64,000 nucleotides of DNA from the NCBI GenBank assembly GCA_900318115.1, contig ONJJ01000015.1, forward strand, positions 1 through 64,000, in the 5' to 3' direction. The notes beneath the pieces were generated by a model. That model worked only from the letters and a program-made list of their open reading frames with translations, did not search any database and had not been told where the DNA came from. The DNA comes from an uncultured Prevotellaceae bacterium (lineage in GTDB: Bacteria; Bacteroidota; Bacteroidia; Bacteroidales; Bacteroidaceae). Below are positions 1-9,885 of this stretch, one piece after another; within the stretch, counting starts at the first letter, position 1, and the number at the start of each line of letters is the position of its first letter. Position numbers and translations under genes: made by a program.

Positions 1-1006
1 GCTCTACAGCGACAGCCGCCTGCTGCGCGACCGTCTCAACGCTTGCCCTCATATCAAATCGTATGTCACCGACCCTTACATCATGACGGGAGGTATGCCC
101 ATCAAGGCCAATGACCACAACATCACCTACATGCTGTGGAACCCGAAGCTGCAAGCGCTCTTCGGCCTACAGATGGTGGAGGGACGTGCCTTCAACGACA
201 CCATCGACCAAGATGAACAATACCGCTGCATCGTCAACGAGACGGCAGCACGCCTACTGGGCATACGCGATATTCGTCGAGACAAGGTGGACTTCGACCA
301 GCGCCTCTGGCAGTTGCACGATGAGAAATGGCACACATTGAGCGAGCAACCGTTAGTTCCCTACGAGGTGGTGGGCATCATGCGCGACTTCCATCCCGGT
401 CGCATGTCCGAACCCCAGCCTGCCATTGTCTTTGTCTATCAGCGGGAAGACCAAAGCAAGCATCTGGCCAACACCCATTTGCTCCTCGACGTGTTAACCG
501 GTCATGAGCAGGAAGCCATCGACTACATGAAGGCTACCGTCAGCGACCTGTTCCAATCGAAGGAGTTGCCCTGCAAATGGTTGACGGAGATGAAGGCCGA
601 CCTCTACCGCGAGGACCAGCGCACGGCGCGTATCTTCATCACCTTCTCGCTGCTGGCCATCGCCGTGACGTGCCTGGGTGTCCTCGGGCTGATGATGTTC
701 GACGTGCGCCGCCGCTACCGCGAGATAGCGCTCCGCAAGGTGCATGGTGCCACGTTCCTTGACATCGCCATGTTGCTCTCTCGCCGCTACCTCATCGTCT
801 TCGCCGTGGCCGCCGTCGCCTCCCTTCCCGTCAGCCTCCTCGTCATCCACCGCCTCATGGCCTCCTACACCATCCACACCTCCTTCGCCTGGTGGATTCC
901 GCTGATGAGCATCACCCTCATCCTTGGGCTGTGCGCATTGACGCTGTGGCAGCAGGTTTGGAGGGCAACGAGGATTAAACCGTATCAAATACTCAAAGAA
1001 CAATAA
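1..1006 (+). CDS. ABC transporter permease, MacB/FtsX type (5' end outside window)
   Basis: The frame is open from the first bases of the window, so the gene begins upstream and only the C-terminal part, about 335 residues, is seen. The first half is an extracytoplasmic stretch resembling the MacB periplasmic core (MPKLQALFGLQMVEGRAF-like text followed by a VVGIMRDFH segment). The last ~120 residues hold three hydrophobic segments and the FtsX signature: a YREIALRKVHGAT motif between the first and second helices, and RIKPYQILKEQ at the end. MacB/LolCDE-type permeases use ATP hydrolysis in the cytoplasm to drive periplasmic movements for export of peptides, lipoproteins or drugs; the substrate cannot be told here. 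The ATPase gene follows 6 bases downstream, so the two are one operon. Family call is firm, substrate unknown. Confidence 0.88.
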   Translation, partial: LYSDSRLLRDRLNACPHIKSYVTDPYIMTGGMPIKANDHNITYMLWNPKLQALFGLQMVEGRAFNDTIDQDEQYRCIVNETAARLLGIRDIRRDKVDFDQRLWQLHDEKWHTLSEQPLVPYEVVGIMRDFHPGRMSEPQPAIVFVYQREDQSKHLANTHLLLDVLTGHEQEAIDYMKATVSDLFQSKELPCKWLTEMKADLYREDQRTARIFITFSLLAIAVTCLGVLGLMMFDVRRRYREIALRKVHGATFLDIAMLLSRRYLIVFAVAAVASLPVSLLVIHRLMASYTIHTSFAWWIPLMSITLILGLCALTLWQQVWRATRIKPYQILKEQ

Positions 1007-1012
1007 AGAATT

Positions 1013-1687
<675 letters not shown>

Positions 1688-1701
1688 CCAGGAGGTGCGG
1701 T

Positions 1702-1724
1702 TTGCCCGTACGAACAACGGGCAA
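1702..1724 (+). terminator. Inverted repeat after the ABC operon
   Basis: TTGCCCGT and ACGGGCAA form perfect 8-base arms around a 7-base loop, 15 bases after the stop codon of the ATPase gene. There is no strong T run (CTCTTATTT follows), so termination is a guess from position and symmetry. Confidence 0.4.
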
Positions 1725-1735
1725 CTCTTATTTCA

Positions 1736-1857
1736 TGCTGCATCGCCGCATCCAGCGTGCTGCATCGTCGCATCCAGCGTGTTGCATCGCCGCATCCAGC
1801 GTGTTGCATGGCCGCATCCAACGTGTTGCATCGCCGCCTTCAGCCTGCTGCATTCCC
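1736..1857. repeat. 22-bp tandem repeat array, about 5.5 copies
   Basis: Units start at 1736, 1758, 1780, 1802 and 1824, followed by a partial copy. Each unit reads approximately TGCTGCATC, a variable GCCG, then CATCCAGCG. Because 22 is not a multiple of 3, the array cannot keep one reading frame. It lies just after the ABC ATPase and runs into the last codons of the convergent S4-domain gene (stop at 1840-1842), whose final residues NAAG are encoded by repeat DNA. A second array with the same period and core is at 19091-19182. Each junction carries an imperfect palindrome around GCAGCGTGCTGC. Confidence 0.85.
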
Positions 1858-2298
1858 GTCTTCATCCTCGTCCTCATCACCGAGGTCGAAGTCGAAGTCG
1901 CCGAAAAAGATGGGGACGTCGGCAGCCTGTGCACCGAAGTCATCGAGGGCACGGCGTTCCTTCTTGGTAGGACGTCCCGTGCCGCGTGCACGATCTACAA
2001 AACCGCTGATGCGGTTCATCTCTAAGAGTTCGTACTGCTCCGGAGCCGTGACATTCTCAAGAATCTGCGGTATCAGTTTGGCTCCCACGCGGTGCTCAAT
2101 GGCCTGAAGGATGCGGAAGCTGTAGGTAATAGGTGGCTTGCGCACGTCGATGACGTCGCCGACCTTGACCATGCGCGATGGTTTCATCTGCGCCCCGCCT
2201 ATGCTTACCTGCCCTCGCTTGCAGGCGGCAGCAGCAAGGGTGCGCGTCTTGAAGATGCGGGCTGCCCAGAGCCATTTGTCAATGCGAGCCTGTTCCAT
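1840..2298 (-). CDS. RNA-binding S4 domain protein, Hsp15-like
   Basis: A 152-residue protein. The N-terminus [19 protein letters not shown] is the hallmark start of the Hsp15 (HslR) family, whose S4 domain (about residues 3-65) binds free 50S subunits carrying nascent chains and helps recycle stalled ribosomes. The lysine- and arginine-rich [14 protein letters not shown] stretch near residue 110 is also typical. After residue 125 comes an acidic tail ([13 protein letters not shown]) and then NAAG, which is encoded by the adjoining 22-bp repeat, so the last residues may be recent. It overlaps the end of the peptidyl-tRNA hydrolase gene by 20 bases; both act on stalled translation products, which fits an operon. 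Confidence 0.88.
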   Translation of the reverse strand: MEQARIDKWLWAARIFKTRTLAAAACKRGQVSIGGAQMKPSRMVKVGDVIDVRKPPITYSFRILQAIEHRVGAKLIPQILENVTAPEQYELLEMNRISGFVDRARGTGRPTKKERRALDDFGAQAADVPIFFGDFDFDLGDEDEDEDGNAAG

Positions 2299-2968
2299 GC
2301 TTCCTATTCAACTGATTCATTGCCATCTGAATGCCAGCCAGACAGAAGGTCTTGATGGCGGCTGAGGTCTCCTTGGTGCGTTCGGGGATGACCGCTTCCT
2401 GCTCGGGCGGGAACTGGCCGAGGACGTAATCGACTTGCTGGCCGGAATAGAAGTCATTGCCGAGGCCGAAGCGGAGGCGAGCATACTGCTGGGTGCCCAG
2501 GACCTGTGCGATGTGCTTCAGGCCGTTGTGGCCGCCGTCGCTGCCGCCGGGTTTCATGCGGAGCTGTCCGAAGGGCAAGCCGATGTCATCGACGCAGACG
2601 AGCAGGTGCGGCAGTTCGATCTTCTCCTGCTGCATCCAGTAGCGCACGGCGTTGCCGCTGAGGTTCATGAAGGTACTGGGTTTCAGGAGGATGAGCTGAC
2701 GTCCCTTGACGCTGATGCGGGTGACGAAGCCGTAGCGGCGGTCCTCCCATTCGGTCTGCCGCCCCTTGTCCTCGTTGACGGATGCCGCCAGGGCGTCGAC
2801 CATTCGGAAGCCGATGTTATGACGTGTGCCGACATACTCGGGTCCGATGTTTCCGAGGCCGACGATAAGGAATTTTTCCATAGGTTGAAGCCCCCCTTCC
2901 CGTTCCCCCTTTTGAGGTTGACCGGTCGCTTTTGTGAATAGCTTTTTTATGGAATCAAAGATGTTCAT
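2279..2968 (-). CDS. pth: Peptidyl-tRNA hydrolase
   Basis: Cleaves peptidyl-tRNA released by abortive translation. The conserved core begins [16 protein letters not shown]; the catalytic His is in TRHNIGF, the Asp in VCVDDIGLP and the substrate-binding Asn in GGHNGL. The core from the Met at 2881 is 200 residues, the normal family length. An in-frame Met at 2968 adds 29 residues ([11 protein letters not shown]...) and lies close to a plausible upstream promoter area after the rplY terminator, so the longer start is given; the true start could be 2881. The extension ends in codons from a G-rich stretch (2890-2918) that resembles the GC-rich elements elsewhere in the window. Enzyme identity is firm, start uncertain. 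Confidence 0.93.
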   Translation of the reverse strand: MNIFDSIKKLFTKATGQPQKGEREGGLQPMEKFLIVGLGNIGPEYVGTRHNIGFRMVDALAASVNEDKGRQTEWEDRRYGFVTRISVKGRQLILLKPSTFMNLSGNAVRYWMQQEKIELPHLLVCVDDIGLPFGQLRMKPGGSDGGHNGLKHIAQVLGTQQYARLRFGLGNDFYSGQQVDYVLGQFPPEQEAVIPERTKETSAAIKTFCLAGIQMAMNQLNRKHGTGSH

Positions 2969-3006
2969 GGGGGAATATAACATTTACTATTTATGTCTCA
3001 TGAAAA

Positions 3007-3042
3007 AAAGACGCAAAGCCCACTGCTGTTCCTTGCGTCTTT
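3007..3042 (-). terminator. Rho-independent terminator of rplY
   Basis: AAAGACGCAA and TTGCGTCTTT form perfect 10-base arms around a 16-base loop. On the minus strand the hairpin is followed by a run of seven T, about 65 bases past the rplY stop codon. Confidence 0.8.
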
Positions 3043-3105
3043 CTATTCTTGAATGTAACCGCCTCGTCCCTATGAGCAGGGTCTGCGGCAATGGTCCGGA
3101 ATGCT

Positions 3106-3708
3106 TTATTCCTGAGCTTCCTCAGCGCTGGCAGCGCTACGTGCGTTACGGGTCATCTTGACCTGGCAAACGACGACGCTGGGGCTGGTGACGAGCTCGA
3201 GTCCCTCGAAGTGGAGGTCGGCAACCTTGATGGTCTTGCCGAGCTGCAGGCTGGTGACATCGATATCCAGACGCTCGGGAATGGCCGTGTGGACAGCCTT
3301 GACCTTGAGCTTGCGCACGCTGGCAGAGAGCTTACCACCAGCCTTGACACCTTCTGCGAGGCCGTTGAGCTTGATGGGCACTTCCATGACGATGGGCTTC
3401 TCGTCGGTAATCTGGTAGAAATCAACGTGCAGGACATTGTCCTTGACGGGGTGGAACTGAGCCTCCTTGAGGATGGCGATGCACTGCTGACCATCGACGT
3501 CGAGCTTGACGGTGTAGATGTCGGGAGTGTAGATGAGCTTGCGGAGCTCGGCCTCGCTGACGCTGAAAGCGATAGCCTTGGGCAGACCCTTCTCGTCCTT
3601 GAGTTCGCCATAGAGGTTGCAGGGAACGAGCCCCTGCTTGCGGAGCAGTTTGGCAGCCTTCTTGCCGCCGACTTCACGGGCAGTGCCCTTGATTTCAATT
3701 GTCTTCAT
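3106..3708 (-). CDS. rplY: 50S ribosomal protein L25 (general stress protein Ctc form)
   Basis: A 200-residue L25 of the long Ctc/TL5 type. The N-terminal half (MKTIEIKGTAREVGGKKAAK..., then VPCNLYG) is the 5S rRNA-binding L25 domain, and the second half (LHVDFYQI, PIKLNGLAEGVKAGG, IPERLDIDVTSLQLG) is the beta-rich C-terminal domain. The tail after VCQVKMTRNARSAAS is the usual variable end. It is transcribed alone: a Bacteroidetes -7 box lies upstream at 3806-3813 and a strong terminator downstream at 3007-3042. Confidence 0.96.
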   Translation of the reverse strand: MKTIEIKGTAREVGGKKAAKLLRKQGLVPCNLYGELKDEKGLPKAIAFSVSEAELRKLIYTPDIYTVKLDVDGQQCIAILKEAQFHPVKDNVLHVDFYQITDEKPIVMEVPIKLNGLAEGVKAGGKLSASVRKLKVKAVHTAIPERLDIDVTSLQLGKTIKVADLHFEGLELVTSPSVVVCQVKMTRNARSAASAEEAQE

Positions 3709-3805
3709 TTCTTTTCGTTTTTTGTGTTACTCTAAATTAAGTTGTTTTGCTTAATTCGCCATCACACGAGCCGCCCGTGGGCGGGGATGTGCTCAAAAGC
3801 GGGTG

Positions 3806-3813
3806 CAAAGGTA
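3806..3813 (-). promoter_or_regulatory. Bacteroidetes -7 box for rplY
   Basis: On the minus strand the sequence reads TACCTTTG, matching TAnnTTTG. It lies about 98 bases upstream of the rplY start. The surrounding 3709-3949 region is AT-rich, holds a GAAAAATGA-type repeat at 3827-3850, and has no gene that I can support. Confidence 0.6.
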
Positions 3814-3918
3814 CAAAGAAAAATAAAAAATGAAAAATGAAAGATGAAAAGATTTGCGTTTTGGCCTCATTTTTGTGCTTTTTCCTCTCTTTCCACGCGT
3901 AATTTCAGAATAAAGCTG

Positions 3919-3926
3919 TATCTTTG
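3919..3926 (+). promoter_or_regulatory. Bacteroidetes -7 box for the 1350-residue gene
   Basis: TATCTTTG matches TAnnTTTG and lies 31-40 bases before the candidate start codons at 3950 and 3959. I see no good TTTG at the -33 position. Confidence 0.5.
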
Positions 3927-3949
3927 AGGCCGAAAAAGCGAATAACGTT

Positions 3950-6900
3950 ATGGCTGAAATGAAACACTTCCGACCTCTCCTGCTGGCAGCCTCCCTGCTG
4001 ACCATGCCCCTACCAATCATCGCCCAGACAGACATCACGGCCCAATACCTCACCAACCCCTCGTTCGAGGCAGATGCCGCTGCCTGCACAGACGGCGTGA
4101 AGAAGAGCGAGAGCGCCGACGGCCTGCGCGGATGGGACGTCAGCACCATCACGGGCTGGAGCACCACGCGGCCCGACAAGCAACTGCTCATCACCGCCGA
4201 CTGCTTCACGGACAACAACTTCGGCAAGACGCCGATGGCCGACGGCAGTTATGCCCTCTTCCAGCGTATGGGCTGGACGGGCGGCAGCAGCACCATCCGC
4301 CAGACACTGACCACGGCGCTGCCCGCCGGCACATACCTGCTGAAGCTGAAGACCAAGGCCTACTACGCCAACTCCGCCACCAGCTCCGCCACGCTGCAAG
4401 TGAGCGCCGCCGGCAAGTCGCTGGGCAGCACAGGCTTCGCCTTCGACCAGGGCTCGGCAGGCTGCATGGCCTCGGGCGAGTGGACAGAGCAGAGCCTGCG
4501 CTTCAAGACAGAAGCGAGCACGAAGGCAGAAATCCTGCTCAGCATCACATGGGTCAGCGGCGGTAGCCAGATTGCCGTGGACGACGTGCGCCTCTTCAGC
4601 GTGCCGGACGGCTACGTGGAACCCGCCATCGTCGGGGGCCGCGAGACCGATGTGGCCTCGCCCACCGAGGGTGTCATCACCCACAAGTTCGTGGCCGAAG
4701 CCGAGATGATGCAGGACCTGCTGCAGATGCTGACCAACCACCTCACCTACATGAAGGGCCTCTACACTCCCTGCACCTCGCCGACCTCCAAGGGCGAGGC
4801 CTGCGGTTACTTCAAGGACACCGAGGGCTCGAACAACGACGAGAAGGTGGTGCGCCCGAACGCCGACTTCTCCATGGTGTGCGCCTTCCTCTACAAATAT
4901 GCACAGGGCAAGACAACACTGCCAGCAGGCATCACCTGGGACGAAGTGAAGGAGATGGCACTGAAGAGCCTCATCTGGGGCTACAGCAGCCACAAGGCCA
5001 ATAAGTTCAAGGTGACGTCGAGGAACGCCTATTGGGGCTCGGTCAGCACCTCGGACAACACCTGGGAGAGCTCGCTCTGGGCCATGTCACTCTGCTACGC
5101 AGCCCACTTCCTGAAGGACGAACTGACGGACAACCAACGCGCGTACATATATAATATGGTGAAGGCCGAGTGCAACTACGAGCTCGGACGCGGCATCCCC
5201 ACGGGCTACGCCGGCGACACAAAGGCCGAAGAGAACGGCTGGGAGGCAGACATCCTTGCCTGCGCACTCGGACTCTATCCCGACGATCCGCTGGCCGCGC
5301 GCTGGTTCGACCGCCTGCGCGACTTCGCCATCAATAGCTACTCGCAGGCCGACGACGCCACGGACCAGACCGTCATCGACCCCGAATACGACCAGAAGAC
5401 CGTGGCCAGCTACTTCCGCGGAGCAAACCTCTACGACGACTTCACGCTGCAGAACCACAACCTCTTCCACACCTCGTACCAGAACGTGGTGCAGCAGGAG
5501 CTGGGCGAGGCCCATCTGGCCATGCTCCTCTTCCAGGGCGACAAGCTGAAATGGAAGACCAACGCGCTGATGCACAACCAGCAGAAGGTGATGGACGAGG
5601 TGCTGAACCGTTTGGCGCTGGCCGACGGCGAACTGGCGATGCCCAACGGCAACGACTGGAGCCTGTTCCTCTTCGACCAGATCACCTCCTACTCCACCAT
5701 GGCCTGCTTCCTGCGCGACCGGAATGCCCTGCTGCTGGAGAACATGGCCTACAAGTTCATCAAGGCCCGCCAGCAGACGACCTCCGACGGCTCATGGCTG
5801 CTGCGCTCCGACGTAGGCTCGCGCCGAATGGGTGTAGAGGCACACCGCGTGATGATGACCTACCTCATGCACGCCGCCGCCTCCACCGCCAACCTGCAGC
5901 CCTCTACCTGGAAGGAGTTCAGCGAGGAGTACGAGTACGCTCACCTCTTCCGCTCCCAGAACATCGTGCGAGCCTCCAGCAAGGACCGCTTCGTCACCTT
6001 CTCCTGGAGCGAGGGGCTGAAGAGCTACACGGGCTACTTCACTGACACAACCCCCGACCGCAACAAGATCATCTGCCCCTTCCGCGCCAACAACACGGGC
6101 AACATCCTCGGTTGGTACAACATCAGCGGCAAGGGAACAAATGCAACGCCGGTGGTCAATGGCATCTATCACCTCGAAGGCAATGCCTTCACGATGAACG
6201 GACGCATCAACACCAACGACGCCACCCTGGAGAACAGCTTCGTGCTGGCCGCCACGCGCGGCAACGCCATCGTATATATGAATCACGTCCGCGGCCTGCA
6301 GAACGGCACTATTACAGGTCGGCGCGGCGGACTGCTGGCCATCACCACGGACGAGTTCACTCGCCCGCAGCGCACCCTCTACCACGCCGGCGGCCGCACG
6401 CAGACCGACGGCAAGAAGATGACTCAATTCGAGGCTGCCTGGGCAAACATCGACAATAGCATCGGCATCGCCACTGTGGGCGGCACGGGGCAGATGGCCT
6501 TCGGCGAGCAGGCCAACAACAACAGCATCCTCTGCTCGAAATTCTATCCTCTGTACTCCGCTCAGAGCGAGTCGTTCACGAAAGACAAGGTGGTGGACCG
6601 CTCCGCCGTGGTCTATTTCAGCCAGGTGGACAGCGCACAGACCGCTGCACTCGCCGCACAAATCATCCCCCTGGCCGAGCAACTGCCCGCAGGCTGGAAC
6701 GGCCTCATCGTCAGCGATTCCGACGGTGAGCGCAACCTCATCGTGACCAACCTGGCGGGAGGCAGCAAGAACAAGGCCGAGCTGAAGGACCTCACCTTCG
6801 AGGGACTGGGAGCTCCCGTGCTGCGCAGCGAGACCTTCGTCACCGACAGCAAGGGCACCGCCACCATCGCCCTCGATGAGAACCACAGTCTGATGCAGCC

Positions 6901-8002
6901 CCTGACGATGTTCGTCCGGGGAACGGGCATCGCCGCCAAGGCCTTCAACGACAACGACGACGCACAGATCTACGTCCGGAATATCGGCCAAGGCAAGCAG
7001 AAAGTCACTGTCAGCTACCTCTGCGAAGGAAAGACTTACTCCAACGACATTGAGTTGGAAAGCCTCGGGACCGCCATCGTCCGCTTCGACGACGGACGGA
7101 TCTACGCCTATCAGGAAGAATTAGAGCCTGCCGAATGGGTGGACGTTACAGCCCAGTACATCGCAAACCCTAATTTCGAGGAGGACAAGACCTGGGGCAC
7201 CACAGGCAGCATCACCCTGAACGGCACGACCTACAACCCCTGCTACACGCAGACGGTGAAGGCCGCCGACAGCCAGTTCCCGCAGGTGCTGCCCGTGGAA
7301 GGCTGGACGGCAGAGAGCACGCTCTCGCCCGCCAGCAAGTTTGCCCTCCTCTATTCCATGCCCTATAGCTTCACGCAGTACTGCGTCTCGCCCTCCTCGG
7401 TGGGCAACAGCGCCAGCATCATGGCCGTGCCTGCTGCTTTCGAAGATTCCGTAGGCACCCGTTGCCTCAGCATACTGAACTCCTGGACCGTGGGCACTAA
7501 TGCCATCAGCCAGCAGATTCAGTTGCCACAGGGCGGACACTATTTGCTCACCTTCGACCTCCGCTACGACTGCCCGGCAGAGAGCCGCCGAACGGCACCT
7601 AACGTCATCACCACCACGGGCGGAAACCAGAACACCCTGCTCTGCGGAGTGGAGACAGGAGGACAGCAAGTCTATGCGCCCTACCCCGACGCAGCCGGAA
7701 CTTGGCAGCAGATGGCTGTACCCTTTGAACTGGCCGAGACGGAAGACGTCAAGACCGTAACCATACGTCTGGGACTCAGCACCACGGCCAACACGGGCGC
7801 CGCGAACCAGACTCGACTGTACATCGACAATGTACGGCTTCTGCAGCTGAAGGAGTTATATGACAGCGTCAGCCTGCTGCCCGCCGGGGAGACATCAGCG
7901 AAGGCCTCCGCCGCAGGCAGCTATGACCTCAACGGCCGACCTCTGAAACGCCTGCCCGCCAGCGGATTCTTCATCCAAGACGGCCACAAAGTCGTACGCT
8001 GA
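3950..8002 (+). CDS. Large secreted protein, putative alpha/alpha-toroid polysaccharide-active enzyme
   Basis: A 1350-residue exported protein that I cannot place in a named family. A signal peptide (MKHFRPLLLAASLL..., ending IIAQ) is followed by a beta-sandwich-like module, residues ~27-215, typical of carbohydrate-binding modules (ITAQYLTNPSFEAD, GTYLLKLKTKA, IAVDDVRLF). Residues ~240-650 are rich in Trp, Tyr and His and read like an alpha/alpha barrel (WESSLWAMSLCYAAHFL, NHNLFHTSYQNVVQQELGE). A beta-rich part follows (~680-1050). A second copy of the sandwich begins near 1063 (VTAQYIANPNFEED). The end YDLNGRPLKRL...GFFIQDGHKVVR is a Bacteroidetes C-terminal sorting-like tail. Layout suggests a polysaccharide lyase or hydrolase acting outside the cytoplasm; function is inference. 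Met 4 (3959) is an equally good start. Confidence 0.8.
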   Translation: MAEMKHFRPLLLAASLLTMPLPIIAQTDITAQYLTNPSFEADAAACTDGVKKSESADGLRGWDVSTITGWSTTRPDKQLLITADCFTDNNFGKTPMADGSYALFQRMGWTGGSSTIRQTLTTALPAGTYLLKLKTKAYYANSATSSATLQVSAAGKSLGSTGFAFDQGSAGCMASGEWTEQSLRFKTEASTKAEILLSITWVSGGSQIAVDDVRLFSVPDGYVEPAIVGGRETDVASPTEGVITHKFVAEAEMMQDLLQMLTNHLTYMKGLYTPCTSPTSKGEACGYFKDTEGSNNDEKVVRPNADFSMVCAFLYKYAQGKTTLPAGITWDEVKEMALKSLIWGYSSHKANKFKVTSRNAYWGSVSTSDNTWESSLWAMSLCYAAHFLKDELTDNQRAYIYNMVKAECNYELGRGIPTGYAGDTKAEENGWEADILACALGLYPDDPLAARWFDRLRDFAINSYSQADDATDQTVIDPEYDQKTVASYFRGANLYDDFTLQNHNLFHTSYQNVVQQELGEAHLAMLLFQGDKLKWKTNALMHNQQKVMDEVLNRLALADGELAMPNGNDWSLFLFDQITSYSTMACFLRDRNALLLENMAYKFIKARQQTTSDGSWLLRSDVGSRRMGVEAHRVMMTYLMHAAASTANLQPSTWKEFSEEYEYAHLFRSQNIVRASSKDRFVTFSWSEGLKSYTGYFTDTTPDRNKIICPFRANNTGNILGWYNISGKGTNATPVVNGIYHLEGNAFTMNGRINTNDATLENSFVLAATRGNAIVYMNHVRGLQNGTITGRRGGLLAITTDEFTRPQRTLYHAGGRTQTDGKKMTQFEAAWANIDNSIGIATVGGTGQMAFGEQANNNSILCSKFYPLYSAQSESFTKDKVVDRSAVVYFSQVDSAQTAALAAQIIPLAEQLPAGWNGLIVSDSDGERNLIVTNLAGGSKNKAELKDLTFEGLGAPVLRSETFVTDSKGTATIALDENHSLMQPLTMFVRGTGIAAKAFNDNDDAQIYVRNIGQGKQKVTVSYLCEGKTYSNDIELESLGTAIVRFDDGRIYAYQEELEPAEWVDVTAQYIANPNFEEDKTWGTTGSITLNGTTYNPCYTQTVKAADSQFPQVLPVEGWTAESTLSPASKFALLYSMPYSFTQYCVSPSSVGNSASIMAVPAAFEDSVGTRCLSILNSWTVGTNAISQQIQLPQGGHYLLTFDLRYDCPAESRRTAPNVITTTGGNQNTLLCGVETGGQQVYAPYPDAAGTWQQMAVPFELAETEDVKTVTIRLGLSTTANTGAANQTRLYIDNVRLLQLKELYDSVSLLPAGETSAKASAAGSYDLNGRPLKRLPASGFFIQDGHKVVR

Positions 8003-8030
8003 ATCGTAAATCCGTAAATCGTCAGATCTC

Positions 8031-9074
8031 ATGTTGTCTCGCACAGGTCGCGTACTACTTATCTACACCGGAGGCACCATCGGCATGGGTCTGAATCCGA
8101 CGACGGGAGCCCTGGAACCTCTGGACTTCAATCACCTCATCGCCAGGATGCCGGAATTTGCCCAACTGACGACGGGCGTAGATGTCCATCAATTCTCCGA
8201 GCCCATCGACAGCAGCGATATGAATCCGCAGTTGTGGGCCCGCATCGTGGAAATCATCGTGGGGCACTACGACCGCTACGACGGCTTTGTTATCCTCCAC
8301 GGCACGGACACGATGGCCTTCACCGCCTCGGCCCTGAGTTTCATGCTCCAGAACCTGACGAAGCCTGTTATCCTGACGGGCTCGCAGTTGCCTGTAAACC
8401 AGCTGCGTACCGACGGCAAGGAGAACCTCATCACGAGTATCGAAATAGCAGCGGCGCGCCGTCCCGACGGCACCCCTCGCGTGCCCGAAGTGTGCATCTA
8501 TTTCAGCGGCAAGCTGCTGCGCGGCAACCGTGCCACCAAGATCAACAGCGAGGGTTTCAACGCCTTCGACAGCTTCAATATGCCCCACTTGGCCGATGCG
8601 GGCGTGAATATCATTTATCACGATGACATCATCCTCCAGCCCGACTTCAGCAGCCCGATGACCCCTCACTTCGCTATGGATTCCAGCGTGGTCGTCTTCA
8701 CCCTCTTCCCTGGAATCCAGGAAGAAACGGTGCGCTACCTGCTCGCCTCGCCCCACCTGCGCGGCATCGTGATGCGCACCTACGGCAGCGGCAACGCTCC
8801 CCAGCTGCCGTGGTTGATGAAGGTGCTGACGGAAGCCAGCCGACGCGGCATCATCATCATCAACATCACACAATGCGCAGCCGGTCCCGTGGAGATGGCA
8901 CGCTACAGCGGAGGCTTCCTGCTGCAGAATGCCGGCGTCATTTCCGGCTACGACTCCACGGTCGAGTGCGCCATCGCCAAATTGATGCATCTGCTGGCCC
9001 ACAGCAGCGACACAGACTTCATTCGCAGGCAGATGAATCGTCCTCTGTGCGGCGAAATCACCCTCAATGCGTGA
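8031..9074 (+). CDS. ansA: Type I (cytoplasmic) L-asparaginase
   Basis: Converts L-asparagine to aspartate and ammonia. The first threonine motif TGGTIGM is at residues 13-19 and the second, HGTDTM, at 90-95; TGSQLP and RTDGKENL follow near residue 116. The length of 347 matches type I enzymes and there is no signal peptide, so a cytoplasmic site is expected. The gene begins 28 bases after the large secreted protein on the same strand, with no clear promoter between them, although the functions are not obviously linked. Confidence 0.93.
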   Translation: MLSRTGRVLLIYTGGTIGMGLNPTTGALEPLDFNHLIARMPEFAQLTTGVDVHQFSEPIDSSDMNPQLWARIVEIIVGHYDRYDGFVILHGTDTMAFTASALSFMLQNLTKPVILTGSQLPVNQLRTDGKENLITSIEIAAARRPDGTPRVPEVCIYFSGKLLRGNRATKINSEGFNAFDSFNMPHLADAGVNIIYHDDIILQPDFSSPMTPHFAMDSSVVVFTLFPGIQEETVRYLLASPHLRGIVMRTYGSGNAPQLPWLMKVLTEASRRGIIIINITQCAAGPVEMARYSGGFLLQNAGVISGYDSTVECAIAKLMHLLAHSSDTDFIRRQMNRPLCGEITLNA

Positions 9075-9123
9075 AAAGAAGAAAAATCTTGCGTTTTTCC
9101 GAGGTGCATTCAAAAGAAATGAC

Positions 9124-9131
9124 TATATTTG
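9124..9131 (+). promoter_or_regulatory. Bacteroidetes -7 box for the lipoate ligase/gcv cluster
   Basis: TATATTTG matches TAnnTTTG, 28 bases before the lipoate ligase start at 9160. It would give a leader of about 20 bases, too short for a riboswitch; no glycine riboswitch is seen upstream of the cluster. Confidence 0.6.
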
Positions 9132-9159
9132 CACCCGATAAACCACTTTACCGCCCCAA

Positions 9160-9885
9160 ATGACCCATCTGACACTGCCTACTGACGAGGTCCGTCGCCT
9201 AAGTTTCTACTTGGCGATGGAGGAGTTCGCAGCGCGCAGCCTCCGGCTGGAGGACGATGTGTTCTTCCTCTGGCAGGTGGAGCCCACGGTCATCTTCGGC
9301 CGCAATCAAGTGATCGAGAACGAGGTGAACCTCGACTACTGCCGACGGCACGGCATACAGTTCTATCGCCGCAAGAGCGGTGGCGGCTGTGTCTTCGCCG
9401 ACCAGTCGAACGTCATGATGAGCTACATCACCCGCTCGGACGAAGTGGTGAAGACCTTTGACCGCTACATGCAGATGGTCGTTTCGATGCTCACCGCCCT
9501 GGGCCTAACAGCCACCTCCACGCAGAACAACGATGTGCTCATCGGCGGGCGCAAGGTGTCGGGCAACGCCTTCTACCACCTCCCCGGCTACAGCATCGTC
9601 CATGGCACGATGCTCTTCGACACGGACATGCAGCACATGCTCAGTGCCATCACCCCTCCGCAAGCGAAGCTGGACAAGCACGGCGTGCAGAGCGTGCGCC
9701 AACGCATCACCCTGCTGAAGGAACACACCGACCTGACCATCGGAGAGTTCAAGCGGTTCGCCGTCGCTCAGCTCTGCGACCACGAATACCGCCTGAGTCC
9801 GGAAGAAATCAACGCCATTACTATAAACGAACAAGAATATCTCAATCCAAACTTCATTTATGGAAAAGAAAACTTGCCTCTATGA
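9160..9885 (+). CDS. lplA: Lipoate-protein ligase A family protein
   Basis: A 241-residue member of the BPL/LplA fold that attaches lipoate to acceptor proteins. The lipoate-binding loop is YRRKSGGGCVFAD near residues 68-80, close to the canonical RRxSGGGAVYHD, and the invariant lysine is in IGGRKVSGNAFY near residue 132. The small C-terminal domain of E. coli LplA seems reduced. It overlaps gcvT by 26 bases and heads the glycine-cleavage cluster, so its likely target is the H protein encoded at 11182. Whether it activates free lipoate or transfers from a carrier cannot be told from sequence. Confidence 0.9.
   Translation: MTHLTLPTDEVRRLSFYLAMEEFAARSLRLEDDVFFLWQVEPTVIFGRNQVIENEVNLDYCRRHGIQFYRRKSGGGCVFADQSNVMMSYITRSDEVVKTFDRYMQMVVSMLTALGLTATSTQNNDVLIGGRKVSGNAFYHLPGYSIVHGTMLFDTDMQHMLSAITPPQAKLDKHGVQSVRQRITLLKEHTDLTIGEFKRFAVAQLCDHEYRLSPEEINAITINEQEYLNPNFIYGKENLPL

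Noticed and set aside
1736-1857. Array considered as a CRISPR
   Set aside because: Repeats are contiguous with no unique spacers, the period is 22 bases and there are no cas genes.
2435-2941. Long open frames opposite pth and rplY
   Set aside because: They are antisense to strongly conserved proteins and have compositions expected of shadows in G+C-rich DNA.
9075-9159. Glycine riboswitch upstream of the glycine-cleavage genes
   Set aside because: The gap is 85 bases and the likely leader about 20 bases, too short for the aptamer.
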